Assembly (NCBI GenBank): GCA_021234155.1
Contig: JAJEKV010000115.1
Location: forward strand, 188,001-252,000
Length of the DNA: 64,000 nt
Direction of reading: 5' to 3'
Source of the DNA: Isoetes taiwanensis
Taxonomy: Eukaryota; Streptophyta; Lycopodiopsida; Isoetales; Isoetaceae
In this document: positions 1 through 10,958 of the stretch, piece after piece
Layout: each line of letters starts with the position of its first letter
Numbering within the stretch: position 1 is the first letter of the stretch
Made by a program: the position numbers and the translations under genes
Notes under the pieces: model-generated
Seen by the model: the letters and a program-made list of their open reading frames with translations, nothing else
What the model was told of the DNA's origin: nothing
Databases searched by the model: none

Positions 1-1200
1 TAAGAAATGTTGCACATTAATCAATGAGCATATCCCATCCAAAGATCACTCAAGCAGATACAAGCACTTAAAAGCAACGAAGAAGCACGGGCATGAAAGC
101 AAGAATTAGATGCACCTAACAGCCCGCGCCATAGTGGAATTGCATCTCGATTTTGTGGAAGAAGCCATCACACCCGGTGTCGAGGTTCTGGCTCTCCAAA
201 CATCATGGTTCCTTTGCCTCTTTGTGGCTGCCATTGTCTGTTTCAAGTTGTTGAGCAGCACCCTCACGCCTTGCACTCCTTTGGATTTGGCAAAATTCCG
301 TGTTCTGAGATTTCCATTTCTGCAGTGATGAACCACCCTCTTCATCACACATCGGCCTTGAGTTCGGTGAACGCTTTTTGGTGAGCTTGTTGAAGTAATC
401 AACTACAAGCTTGGCTATTTCTTGCCTCGTCGTGCTCATAACCTCCTGCTTCAATAGCGCTTTCCTCATCTTATTCCGTAATCTGTATTCTCTCTTTCTC
501 TCGCATCCGGTTTCTTGTAAATTGCGAGGAAACCGGATCTTCACGCGACATTTCACGTTTGCATTGACATCCAACAAATCGAACAACGTATTGGAATTCA
601 TCAAAATGAAAGTCCAATGCTAAACGTGTGATTGCCTCCGGGCCGATGTCGAGAGCGCCATGAAATTCCCCGAGAGGGAGAATTAGTGAATTGGAGGGAG
701 AATTTTCAAGGGCCATGAGGTTGTGGTAGTTCCGGGGCTCCAACGAATTTGCAACGTGCTACCACTCAAGCATAAAAATCCAGCAAAATCTAACAATCAT
801 TTTCCTAACGGTTCATTGGTGAGGTGGGCGGCGCGGTACATGAAGGGCTTCAAAATATGATCGCATTCATTTCACCAGCACCCAAATTAAGCAAAGTAGG
901 GGTGCTTTAAGCTAAAAATCCTGCTATAAGCATGCTACAAGCATGCGCCCAGACGCGATAAGCCAATTAGATACTTTCACCTTCCGGTGATGGATCTTCC
1001 CAGATATGCTTTTGCCGGAGTTCATGATCGCGATTGCTAATGGGCTCGGCGGGCATATTGCTCATTCCATAGTTCGGGCAATCAAGATTTGTGTTGTTTT
1101 ACCCGCGGATAGGCCATTGCCTCCTTCAATGCTGACAGTCGAGGGCGGTGATTGGTACTTTCGATTTCCTCAGTGATTAAATGGGCCAGAGATCCAGAGA
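1..1200. other. Unassigned region with one unrecognised minus-strand reading frame
   Basis: I recognise no gene family here. The only notable open frame runs on the minus strand at 203-604 (133 codons). It is rich in Arg and Lys and contains a basic stretch near residues 35-50. It has no motif I can assign and overlaps other open frames of similar size, so coding status is doubtful. The sequence becomes GC-rich toward 1200, where the degenerate LINE-derived block begins. Confidence 0.3.
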
Positions 1201-2149
1201 ATGTTTCCTGCTCTTTAGGTCTTCGCGGGTTCGCTTCCAGAGTACATGCCTGTTTTAGTGCTAGGGGTTCCACGGGAGGCAACACAGGAGGTTAAATGGG
1301 GAGATCGGGTCGCGAGCTCCATCCCACGCCTCGGTGGAGAAGGCCCTCCCGCCCAGAGCCCGCACTCTGAGGTTGGAGTCATGCGCGGTGTAGGCCACTC
1401 CGGTCTACCGCGAATAATGTGCCATCGACTGTTCCAATGGGGCAGGGCGGCATGGATTCAACGGTGTCCCCACAGGCATCTGCCCGAAATTGCTTCATAT
1501 TGGCGCTTGTGGAGTCGGCGAGCAAAATGCAGTCCCTACAGATGGGCTCGGTTCACTCGATGCTCACGTGCAGCCGTCGACCGACGCAAAGATTCACCCG
1601 TGCATCTTCCGGACGGGATGGATCTTGATAAGGCGGCTCTGCACGCTCTTGGGGGGGGCGATGGATTTGAGCGGATTAGTCGCCTCTCACGTATAACCCG
1701 CTCAGCCTAGTTCCATATGACTTCGAGATCAAGGGCCTGGTTCCCTGGGATTCCAACGTAGACCAGATAAACCTAGTGAGTGTGTGGAAGGGGTTTTTTC
1801 GATGTTTTCAGACGATACTAGGGGTTAAATCCCCCTCTTCATTGACATTCTAGTGTATTTTCTCCACGGAAGGGGTGTTTTCCAACACGCTTGGCGTGCA
1901 TCGTATAGGGGTTTTCTTCTCACCTTAAGCACGGTGGCATATGCTCATGTGATAAAGGTGAATCCCCGGCCCCGGTTCACCCAAGAAGATTTGGGGCGAA
2001 GAAGAAGCATCGTAAGAATCCTTCTTCTTAGTAGGAGTTATGGACAAGAAGATTTTGAGTCGAACGTTCGGGTGCGCGCTTTCACCTCGTAAGAGAACGG
2101 CGAGTGGCGTTGGTCGCTCGCAAGTTGGACCCGGATATTCTATGTCTTG

Positions 2150-2660
2150 AACATAAGTGTCAGCGGGGGACACCGGGCTTGGACATGTTTGGGCCGGGCA
2201 TGACGCTGCCAGAAGTTGCTACCTCTGGGGGCCTCTAAAGGCGGGACGGCCATTGCGTGGAAGATGCATGTGCAGGTGACTCTCACCCTAGCCGACCGTT
2301 GGGGCAGGTGGGTCATTATCAAGTGGTGAGAGGGATCGCATGAGTGGGGCATTGTGAATGTCCATGCCCACAACAGGCGCCTTGTAACGCAGGGGCGCTG
2401 GGCGGCTGGCACACAAGGTCGCATCCTTTGGGGGCTGGTGTGGCTTGGCTGCCGCCGGGCGATTTTAACATGGTCGTAGACCGTGCATGATAGGTGCGCG
2501 AGGGAGCGGAAGTGGTGCGGGGATTTGAGCGGCAGAATGGGTGATGATGTTTGATTCCTTGCATTTGGCGCAGGCGTGGGCTTACTCTACATTCACTTGG
2601 TGTAATCGGTGGGCCAGGGGCGGTCGGCGTATGCATCGCCATGACAGATGCTTCACGCTA
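2150..2660 (+). pseudogene. LINE endonuclease domain remnant
   Basis: Conceptual translation on the plus strand gives an EEP-type endonuclease C-terminal half. Around 2345-2375 it reads GIVNVHAHN, matching the family motif for the strand after the active-site loop. Near 2445-2475 it reads LPPGDFNM, the GDFN motif that carries catalytic Asp and Asn in APE-like LINE endonucleases. The motifs lie in different frames. The protein would nick target DNA to prime reverse transcription. It lies upstream of the reverse transcriptase of the same element, as expected. Confidence 0.65.
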
Positions 2661-3129
2661 ACACCTCTAGCATCTACCTGAAGCCTTTGCTCAAAAGCGG
2701 AAGAACATTACATCCCACCACGTCTCGACCATTTTCCCGCCAATCTCCCGAGGATCGAAAAGCGGTCGCCGACGCCTGATGTTCAAGTTAAATACCCGCA
2801 TTACCTAAAGGATGCTTATTTCTCTTAGGGATGCCCGGCCAGATTTGGTTCCGCACCTTCGAGATAACTTCGGATGTCGGGGAATGGTCAAGGCCTTGGC
2901 TGAGGGTCAAGGCATTAAGCCAAGTCATGGGGAGCCGTAGAGCACGGCATGAGCGGGAGGTGTTGGAGGCAATGTATCGTGAACCGGAAACCCTCGATGC
3001 GGTACGCCCGTCGATGGGGTCTGCGGAGAATGAGATATTACGCCACATTCACGTGAGACCGAATCTAAGAGGGTCGCCGGGCAAAGGTGAAGGCGGGATC
3101 ACCCGTCGCTGGTAGGGGATACCAATTCT

Positions 3130-4620
3130 CGAATGTTCTTCGTAGGCGGCCAGCGGCGTAAGAAGTATCGCGGCCTCAATGTCGTCTCTAACATTGCCCG
3201 GGTCGTTACTCTGCATTCGCCCGAAGATATCAAGCAGGCCCTTTTCAGCATTTTTCTCTTTTTCAAGAGAAGAGATATCCTACATGGGCGGATGGAGGAC
3301 ATGGAGTGCTTTCGATGGGTGTCATGCAAGGCGTCGGGCGACGGACGGTGGCCCGAGTTGCAGCGCCAGCCAAAAGCAGGGAGCTTGAGGAGGCTTGCCG
3401 GCGCCTTGGCCCCTCATAAATTACCGGCCCGGACGGCATTCCCCGTGGGAGTTCTTCCAAGAATATTGGGATTGGGGTGGGGATTGATTGATGTAGACCT
3501 ATCAAGATCTCGCCCCGTGCAGGCACGCGATTATAGACTCAACACCGGCCGCATCTCGTTATCACCGAAGGTGAAGGAGCCATCCGTCATCTCGGATTAA
3601 AGCCATCACGCCCCATATCGGCAGTATACAAGATCATCGCTAAGGCCCTCGCTTAAACCGCAAGTTGTTCTCGGGGATGCTATTAGTCCCATGCACCGGC
3701 TTCATTCGGGCAGCGATTCTTAACAATGTAGCGGGCGGGCGCTGAGGGCATTCACTGGGGCCAGAGAAATAGGTCGTGTATCGTATCCGTTGGACTTCGC
3801 GAAAGGCCTATGATAGTGTTCTGGTGGAATTTTTACGGAGAGGATGATGTTAGCCTTTGGGTGTGGTGAGAGCTTTACGGCAAGAACTCGAAGCTTTAAC
3901 GCCCGCACGAGCCACCATCCTATGTCATGGTGAATCATCGGCGATCTTTAGTGTGGAGGCGGAGTTCGCCAGGATGCCCGCTAAGCCCTTTCTCTTTACC
4001 GCTGACCTCTACGGACGATGGTGTTATGGAGGGGTTGATGATGGCGCACGAAGTCGCAGCATTGGAAGTCGATGTCGATGACTCTTTTTCTTTTCTACGT
4101 CGATGAGAGGAACTGCATTAAACGCCAAGGAGCTGTTGGACACATTTTCCCTTGCCTCAAGCTGCCTCATGAATTGGACGGCGTTCGGCATTATGGCCGG
4201 CAACGATCCCATGCCCGTGGTTGTGTCCCAAATCGCACTGTGGAAAATGCTCTAGGCTCTTGGGTATCCCGTTCGGCATCGACATCTCGGCAGGTGTGTG
4301 GGAGGACATTCTGGTGGGATGCGTTGGCACCTTTAATTGGTGGAAGGGGGAACCGTCCATGGCTGGTCCCGTCGGTTAGGCGAAGTCCGCTTTATGCTCA
4401 ACTCATGTTTATATGGCTTCTATTATCCTAGCCCGAGAGGGAAGGTTCGTGAAATCTCCTCGATGGTTCGTGAACTTTGTATGGGGAGGCAATGAGGAAG
4501 GGGCGGTCGTCAAGGTGGCTTGGTGGAAATGCGTCGTCCCAAAGCCGCTGGTGGACTTGGCTTCTTGGACCTTTCGGCTTCATAGTAAGGTCCTCTTGTC
4601 CAAATTCGCCTTTTGCAATT
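3130..4620 (+). pseudogene. LINE reverse transcriptase remnant
   Basis: Frameshifted plus-strand translations show ordered motifs of a non-LTR reverse transcriptase. TGPDGIP is followed, one frame over, by WEFFQEYW at about 3423-3475. VYKIIAKALA lies at 3625-3654. LDFAK then AYDSVLVEFL spans 3790-3838; this is the catalytic-Asp motif, split by an extra G. VDDSFSFL, the Asp-Asp catalytic box, is at 4074-4097. The post-RT region reads FVNFVWGGNEEG and VKVAWWK at 4468-4530. The enzyme copies LINE RNA at the nicked target. At least three frameshifts fall between motifs, so this is a pseudogene. Antisense open frames here are shadows. Confidence 0.8.
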
Positions 4621-5748
4621 CTTGAGAATCATTTCGACTCTCCGGGCATGGTCTTGCTTCATCAATATTTGGCTCATTCCATAGTGTTCCATGGTAGCCC
4701 GGATTACTGCAGCTTCCGTCGGCGTTATTCGCAGATATCGAGCCGTATGCTCATACCTCTCCTTTTAAAGGGCTCTGCGAGCACAGGAGTAGGTCCGCTA
4801 GCATTCTGATTGATCTTTGCCAGTTGCATTGCTTAGAGGCATCACCATGGTGGATCTCACTTTCGGACCAGGTGCATCCACCGGTGGTCTTTGCGTGATT
4901 AAATGCCGACCCGAATCAGCCTTGATGGGCACAGTGGGGTCTTGACGGTGGGGGGAGTGGTATGTCGGCCAGGCGGTTAACCCCGGCACTTTTAGATCCG
5001 CGAGTTTGACTTGAGAACGGGATTGCCCCTTATCTGGGCGCGTGGTTAACGCCTGCCCGCTACACCCCCGGGCGTCGGAGGCCAGTATGGAAGTGTCATC
5101 CAAAAGTTGATCCTGCAAATTTTGTTAAGTCCCAGCGGCGAGTCGCTGGCAATTCAGATGAGTCCTCCTTCTTGGACGCGGAGTTTCAGTCTGGGGATGA
5201 CTGGGCAACATCCGGAGATGGGTGTGGAACCCCAATTCGCCCCAAGATTCGGGTTGTTGCCGTGGCAGATAGTGCATCGATCCCCGAGGGTCAACACACT
5301 GGTTGACCCGGTCAATCTGCTGGATCGGCTGCGTTGCTCGGCATGTGTGGCGCTAGTGTGGAGACTCGGAGCATTGTTTGTTTCTTTGCTGCAGACATCC
5401 GGCCAGCGCGGGCGCTGGGTCCAAAGACTGCTTCATGCCCCCGCCCCATAGCCGAGGAGGTTCTTTTGGGGGTGTATCCTAGTGGGTGGTCCAGCCCCGT
5501 AGTCCGCCTTCCATTTGTGTAAAGCCCGGTTGCTCCGGCTCATTTGAGGCTTACGCGCATGAAGGTGTTTCGAATGAGGAGATGCGACACGGGGTTTTGA
5601 TCCCGGCAGCTAAGATATAAATTATATCTTTCGTCTCCCTCCCTGAAAGAGCGCTTCAAAGGCAGTGATGCGGGAAAGAACCCTTCTCATTGTAGACAGT
5701 ATTGGTAGGTTTGTGTCATGAGTCGTAGGTAGGCACATGACATGTGGG

Positions 5749-5771
5749 CTCTCCCCCGTGGTGGGGGAGAG
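5749..5771 (+). other. 3' stem-loop of the LINE
   Basis: CTCTCCCCC at 5749-5757 pairs perfectly with GGGGGAGAG at 5763-5771 across a 5-nt loop. It lies 59 nt before the terminal GATCCTTC plus A tract (5823-5838). A hairpin near the RNA 3' end is a known recognition site for the reverse transcriptase of some plant and animal LINEs; that role here is inferred. Another LINE 3' end in this window, ending at 61692, has the same arrangement. Confidence 0.6.
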
Positions 5772-5838
5772 TACCCTAGTATCGCCATCTTGTACTTATT
5801 CCGTATTAATGTTAATTAATCCGATCCTTCAAAAAAAA

Positions 5839-7049
5839 TGTTAGTATTGTTTTTTTGTCATTAATTGCCAAAATTTTTTTTACTCATATAATATAGAACA
5901 ACAAATTATCAAAGCCTTAGCAAAAAGCAAAAGATACTCGTGTCTATTTACTTTTGTTGGCGGGTTTGTATAGAAATCAATATTTCACTTCTATATCGAC
6001 ATGATATGTTTATCTTTGTTCATGTACTATAAAGCCGGAAGTTATATTTAGGTTTAGCTTGTTAATTAAGCATTGCTTTGATGTCTTTGCTTTGTTTTGC
6101 ACCTAATTTTTTCTTGCTTCATGTTCATTATTTGATGCATTATGTTTCTCACTCTATTATGCTAATCACGAAGTTTATGGCGGTAACAAAACATATAATG
6201 TTCAATGTGGTAATTAGTTTCCATATGATGGCAACAATATGGTATGAATATGCAATTCATGTGGCCTAGAGAAAGTGGATTGAAGATTTCTTATATGCCA
6301 ACACATATTCTTTTATAGGCCAAATATAATTGTGCAAAACTAGATTTTTGGAGCTTAAAGTAAACGAGACTCTCTTTGCCACACACATTCATTCCATCTT
6401 TCACGTTTTATTTCTTGAGAAATGAGGAAGTATAACAAAAAAGCATTTCCAAGATAATATCTAGAGTATTTTGACAGGATCTCCCAATCAAATTAGAGTA
6501 ATTACCATATATTATGTCTTATAATCCATAGTAGACCAGGACCCGCGATGTCAAGCTAGCAAATAGGAGCATGCTATCTCAATACCTGCTGCTCCTAGTA
6601 CCTTGATCTTGCGTTTTATGGAGACTGCAGAGGCAGATGCTGATGCTCATTCAACTATGGATAAGGCTTTGCATTTCTTCACCAACATCATGCATGTGAA
6701 GGTTGCTGGAGTTGTCTCTGCTGCTAGGATGGGAGTGTTAAGACCTGACCGTCCTCGGCCTACATGTTCTTCAGCATGGTAACCATCTCAAAGGGACTAG
6801 TCTTTTAGTATAGTGTAACCGCAAGGAGGAGCTATGCAAGGATAGGGCAGCCTAACTGCAAAAGAAATGGGCAATGTTTAGGGGAAGCGCAACAATCATT
6901 CTAGATCAATGGCCTTCCAATTCTTAAACTGGCTATGTCTAGAGAATTTAAGTAGCATAAAATTGCCATTAGCATTAGCATTGTCTTTTTCTATATGCTT
7001 CCATGCCCCTGGTCCCATGGCCAATTTGGTCTTCTTGGACGTTAAAAAT
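5839..7049. other. AT-rich unassigned spacer
   Basis: This follows the LINE A tail. It is AT-rich with only short open frames (for example 6078-6269 and 6909-7091 on the plus strand), which are low-complexity and match no family I know. I see no RNA gene. Confidence 0.4.
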
Positions 7050-7081
7050 CTATCTATCTATCTATATATATATATATATAG
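7050..7081. repeat. Compound CTAT/TA microsatellite
   Basis: A run of CTAT units passes directly into about nine TA units, ending at 7080. It sits just outside the left arm of the large foldback repeat. Confidence 0.9.
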
Positions 7082-7094
7082 ATTAATTTGAAGG

Positions 7095-7690
7095 GTCTAG
7101 ATTAAATGCCCCCAAAATTGCACCTTCCTCGCACTTTCTCCAAAAAGATCAAGGGCCAGGATTTTGCCTTCCTCACTTGATCCGACGGTGTAGAGACATG
7201 GTGCATGCCCCCATGCATGACCCCATGTAGATCCTACGTCCATATTTGTGCCACCTCATTGGCCCCTAAACAGACAGCCTAGATTGATTTCAATATGTAA
7301 ACAATCCATGGGTACATCGTTTCCCATGGACATAGAATAATTTTATATATATAATGATATCATTATATTTATATAATTATTCTATGTGTCCCAGGGAAAC
7401 GATGCACCTATGGTTTATATAATGTGTTAAAAAATATGTTACATGCTTCTTTGTCTTGTCGGATTGGGGCACCGGGTTGTGGTGAAACACGGGCCATTGG
7501 ATTATGGATGGGTCATGCATGGGGCATGCATGGCCATGCATGAGGGCATGCAAAACATCCCCGACCATTGGATCAAAAAGGGGAGGCGAAATCATGGCCC
7601 TTGATTTTTTACTAGGAAGGTGGGAGGAAGCTTCCTCCAAAGTGGATTTGGTGCAACCAATCTCCACCATTAGATCATTATATTTATATA
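7095..7690. repeat. Large foldback (palindromic) element
   Basis: The sequence is symmetric about GATATC at 7357-7362. The inner arms (about 7311-7356 and 7363-7408) pair closely; CATCGTTTCCC on the left answers GGGAAACGATG on the right. Farther out, the left arm (about 7115-7260: GCACCTTCCTC, ATCAAGGGCCA, CCCCATGCATGACC) reappears in reverse complement between about 7500 and 7650. It encodes nothing recognisable. This is the architecture of a foldback or long-TIR MITE-like element. Several CATGCA boxes lie in both arms. Confidence 0.75.
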
Positions 7691-7697
7691 ATTATAT

Positions 7698-8040
7698 ATA
7701 ATGATATCATTATATTTATATAATTATTCTATGTGTCCTGCGGAAACGATGCAATCTATGGTTTATATAATGTGTTAAAAATATGTTACATGCTTCTTTT
7801 CGCCGATTGGGGCACTTTGGTTGTGTGGCTTAAACCCGGGCCATTGGATTATGGATGGGTCATGCATGGGGCATGCATGGCCATGCATGAGGGCATGCAA
7901 AACATCCCTGGACCATTGGATCAAAAAGGGGAGGCGAAATCATGGCCCTTGATTTTTACTAGGAAGGTGGGAGGAAGCTTCCTCCAAAGTGGATTTGGTG
8001 CAACCAATCTCCACCATTAGATCAAAGGGGAGGAGAAATC
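7698..8040. repeat. Tandem second copy of the foldback right arm
   Basis: The block from about 7350 to 7690 is repeated here with a period of 347 bp and few differences; for example TCTATGTGTCC starts at 7381 and again at 7728. The copy starts at the palindrome centre and includes the CATGCATGGGGCATGC segment and the AAGCTTCCTCC segment. The left arm is not duplicated, so the element has one left arm and two right arms. Confidence 0.85.
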
Positions 8041-8259
8041 CTAACCATCCATTTTTTTTATTAAATTAGAGTTTTTATATTAAAGGAGGTGAGGTGTCAC
8101 CCTTATTTAATGAAAAGGTAATGAGGTGACACCCCATTAATTATGAAGCTTTTATGGAAGCTTCCTTCTTTGTGTTGCCTTCAAACGACTTTATCTTTGC
8201 GATGGAGATCTCGGATCAAAGTAGGACTACGCGTTGGATTCCTCTCATGAATGCTTTTC

Positions 8260-9560
8260 AATGAGTAGTGGTTTGGCATCATTTAGATGCAACCTCGAAT
8301 AATCTAGAGAATCTTCATAGAACCTAAGGGTATCTAAAAGAACCTATGTAGAAACTTGGGAAACTTAGAGGAATCTTGGGATAATATTTGGGAATCGAGG
8401 GAATCTCAAGAGAATCTTAAGGAATCTATGGGAATCTCAAAAGAATCTAGGGCAATCTAAGAGAATCTTCAAAAATGCTTAAGAATTTAGGAAATCTTGA
8501 TGGAATATTTGAGAATCTAGGGGAATCTTTATAGAATTTAAGAGAATCTAGGAGAATCTACATAGAATCTTAGGGAATCTAAACGAATCTTCAAATAATA
8601 TTTAAAAATCTAGGGGAATCTTTATATAGAACCTTAAGAATCTAGGGGGATCTTAGTGGAATCTTAGGGAATCGAGAGAAAATCCAAGGGTTTTAGGGGA
8701 ATCTTTGACAATAGATGTGTTCTATGAGGGAATCTTCAGAGAATCTAAGAGAATCTAGAAGAATCTACATGGAATCTTAGGGAGTTTAGAAGAATCTAAG
8801 GGAAATCTCAAGAGAATCTTCAGGAACCTAAAGGAATCTAAAGGAATCTTTTGATAACCTTTGGAAATCGAGGAAATATAAAGAGAATTTTAAGGAATCT
8901 ATATGAATATTAGCATAATCTTGATGGAATCTTAGAGAATCTAGTGGAATCTTCATAGAATCCAAGGGAATATAGAAGAATCTACATAGAATCTTGGGGA
9001 AACTAAGGGAATCTTTGGATAATCTTTGAAAATCTAGGGGAATCTTTGTAAAAACCTTAAGAATCTGGGGATCTTTGTGGAATCTTAGGGAATCTAGGGG
9101 GAATCCAAGGGGATCTAGAAAAATCTTTGACTCTAGGTGTGTTCTATAGGGGAATCTGCAGAGAATCTAAGGGAATCTAGAAAAATATCCATGAAATCTT
9201 GGGGAATCTAGAGGAATCTTAGGATAATCTAGGGAAATCTCAAAAGAATCCTTAAGAATCTAAAGGAATCTTAGGGAATCTCCATAAAATATTTGAGTAT
9301 CTAGAGAATCTTGATGTGATTTTGGAGAATCTCTATAGAATCTTCATTGCGTGACTTTAAGTTTGACTTCTAGTCGAATTTGTACAATCCCTCCAAGAAT
9401 CATCAATGGATCTTGGGGAATATAAGCGAACATTGATGGAATCTCATAGAATCTAGGGAAATATTTCTAGAGTTTTAGAGAATCTAGAAGAATCTTAATA
9501 GAATCTTTGTTGGATAGCACTGCATTTTGCTTTTAGTCGAATTTGTACAGTCCCTCATAG
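8260..9560. repeat. Degenerate GAATCT minisatellite with higher-order repeat
   Basis: About 1.25 kb is built almost entirely from variants of a 9-12 bp unit, GGAATCTWRG or GGAATCTTNN, repeated over a hundred times without interruption. A longer periodicity lies on top: TGTGTTCTAT occurs at 8716 and 9138 and ACCTTAA at 8631 and 9054, a spacing of 422-423 bp, with matching flanks. The 3' edge also carries a repeated TTAGTCGAATTTGTACA-like segment at about 9372 and 9533. No reading frame stays open. It is noncoding satellite-like DNA of unknown function. Confidence 0.85.
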
Positions 9561-9659
9561 TGCAACCGCTCATAGTACAAAGACTTGTATATACATATAC
9601 ATATATATACACACAAGTAGTTCATCATGCAATTAGCTCTAATACGACCAGTTGTTGGT

Positions 9660-10215
9660 AATTATTCATAAATTCATCCTTTGGGGAGAGATAATCTGGG
9701 GTTGTGTGGTCAGAAATGTGCCGAGATAGAAAGGATGGAGGAGTGGGATGTAAAGACCCAATGGTCCAAGGGAAGGTTCTGGCAGCCAAATTTGTATGGA
9801 GGGCTATTCAGGAGGATGCATCTCCAACTATTCCCTTTGTAAGATACTGGCTTAAACATGGGGAGATAAAGGGGAAACCTTCGACTTCTAGAGATGAGGT
9901 TGGCTCCTATTTTCATAAATTTTCAATGGGTCGAGGTATCTCCCCAATAATGAGGAAAGTACTAGAAGCTTGGCAGGATGTGCAGAATCTCTTTAGTCTA
10001 GCAGATGCTCAATGGAAGGTGGTGGAACTGAGTATATTTTGGAATATTAGGATTTGGGACAGGAATGCACTCCCTCTTGCGCTCATACACCTTCGAGTGT
10101 TCACTAAATTGCGTGCCGCTGGAGTTTGTAAGGTTGAGCAGTTGTGAAAAAATGATAGATGGATTACATGGACAAGATTTTATATATTAATACATACTCT
10201 TACCCTCAAAAAAAT
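9660..10215 (+). pseudogene. LINE 3' fragment (C-terminal post-RT domain)
   Basis: An open stretch of 147 codons (9704-10147) encodes the segment that follows the RT domain in plant L1 elements: CRDRKDGGVGCKDP, then VQGKVLAAKFVWRAI. Just upstream, 9680-9702 reads in another frame as a Trp-Gly segment typical of this region. A stop at 10145-10147 is followed by a short 3' tail and an A-rich sequence near 10207-10225. No RT or endonuclease precedes it, because the GAATCT satellite abuts it, so it is a 5'-truncated insertion. Confidence 0.75.
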
Positions 10216-10600
10216 AAAAATAAAGGGGGTAGCGCGAAGTGCATTTTGTATGCTTAGAATCCAAAACAAGGACTCCATTAGAATCCAAAACAAGGACTCC
10301 AAAATGTCCTAATTAGCGCAGCTTTTTCATGAAAACATAAAGTAGTTGCGCAAAGTGCATTTTGGGTACTTAACATCCAAAATGGAGAATCTAAAATGCC
10401 CTTGGTGCAACTTCTTAGGACAAACAAAGATTAGGACAAAGCAGGAAAGTTGCATGAAGCGCGTTATGGATGCTTAGAATTCAAAACTGGGATTTACTTC
10501 CGTTTTGCAACTATTTGGGATAGAGGGCTGAAAAACATTGGGGTGTGTGGGCAAAACCCTAGTGAAAGCAAGATGGCAAACCCTAGAGAGAGAAGGCAAG
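10185..10600 (+). repeat. Dispersed repeat adjoining LINE 3' end; inverted partner at 33000-33420
   Basis: This segment reappears in reverse complement at about 33000-33420 with good identity, including TATTAATACATACTCTTA, TATGCTTAGAATCC, CAAGGACTCC, GGATTTACTTCCGTTTTGCA and the terminal AAACCCTAG. In both places a LINE C-terminal fragment sits directly on the TATTAATACATACTCTTA side, so LINE fragment and repeat travel together. This copy has an extra duplicated AATCCAAAACAAGGACTCC and an A-rich insert. Confidence 0.8.
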
Positions 10601-10655
10601 AGGGTAAGAGGGCGATGGGGAGAGAAGGCAAGAGGGTAGGAGGGCGATGGGGAGA
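10589..10655. repeat. 32-bp tandem repeat, two copies
   Basis: AGAGAAGGCAAGAGGG followed by a GGGCGATGGGG segment occurs at 10589 and again at 10621 with one difference. Confidence 0.85.
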
Positions 10656-10958
10656 GAAGTGAAGGATGGAATGAACACCATGTGTCTAGTCATGCTTTGG
10701 ACAATCATTCAAGTGTTATAATTTTTTTGGTAGGTGGAGAGAATGAACACATGTGTCCAATGTCATTTATATTTGCACCAATCATGACACTTGAAATGAG
10801 ACGTGAGATGGCACCCCCAAACAATATTTTATTGACGCGCGTGGAGCATGAGCATGTGCCATTCAGGGATCAAAATTCAAAAACATCTTTGTCGCATACT
10901 GCAAACCTACTTATATATTTTGGTTTTCTAATGCAAACCATTTTCAAAAGTCCGGTTT

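Larger units (their letters stand above)
1200..5838 (+). mobile_element. Degenerate L1-type LINE retrotransposon
   Basis: A GC-rich block, different in composition from its AT-rich flanks, holds the order expected of a plant L1 LINE on the plus strand: endonuclease remnants (about 2150-2650), reverse transcriptase (about 3130-4300), and a post-RT segment with the usual Trp-Gly-Gly and Lys-Val-Ala-Trp signatures (about 4450-4600). It ends in a hairpin at 5749-5771 and an A tract at 5831-5838. Reading frames are broken by many stops and frameshifts, so it cannot be autonomous. The 5' limit is uncertain: 1200-2100 has the same composition, but no ORF1 motif was recognised. An old LINE copy is the only reading I find plausible. 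Confidence 0.8.

Noticed and set aside
203-604. Minus-strand 133-codon frame as a real gene
   Set aside because: No domain recognised, overlapping frames of similar size on both strands, no splice or context support.
8260-9560. Possible CRISPR-like or regularly spaced array
   Set aside because: Units are contiguous, degenerate and without unique spacers; a minisatellite explains it.
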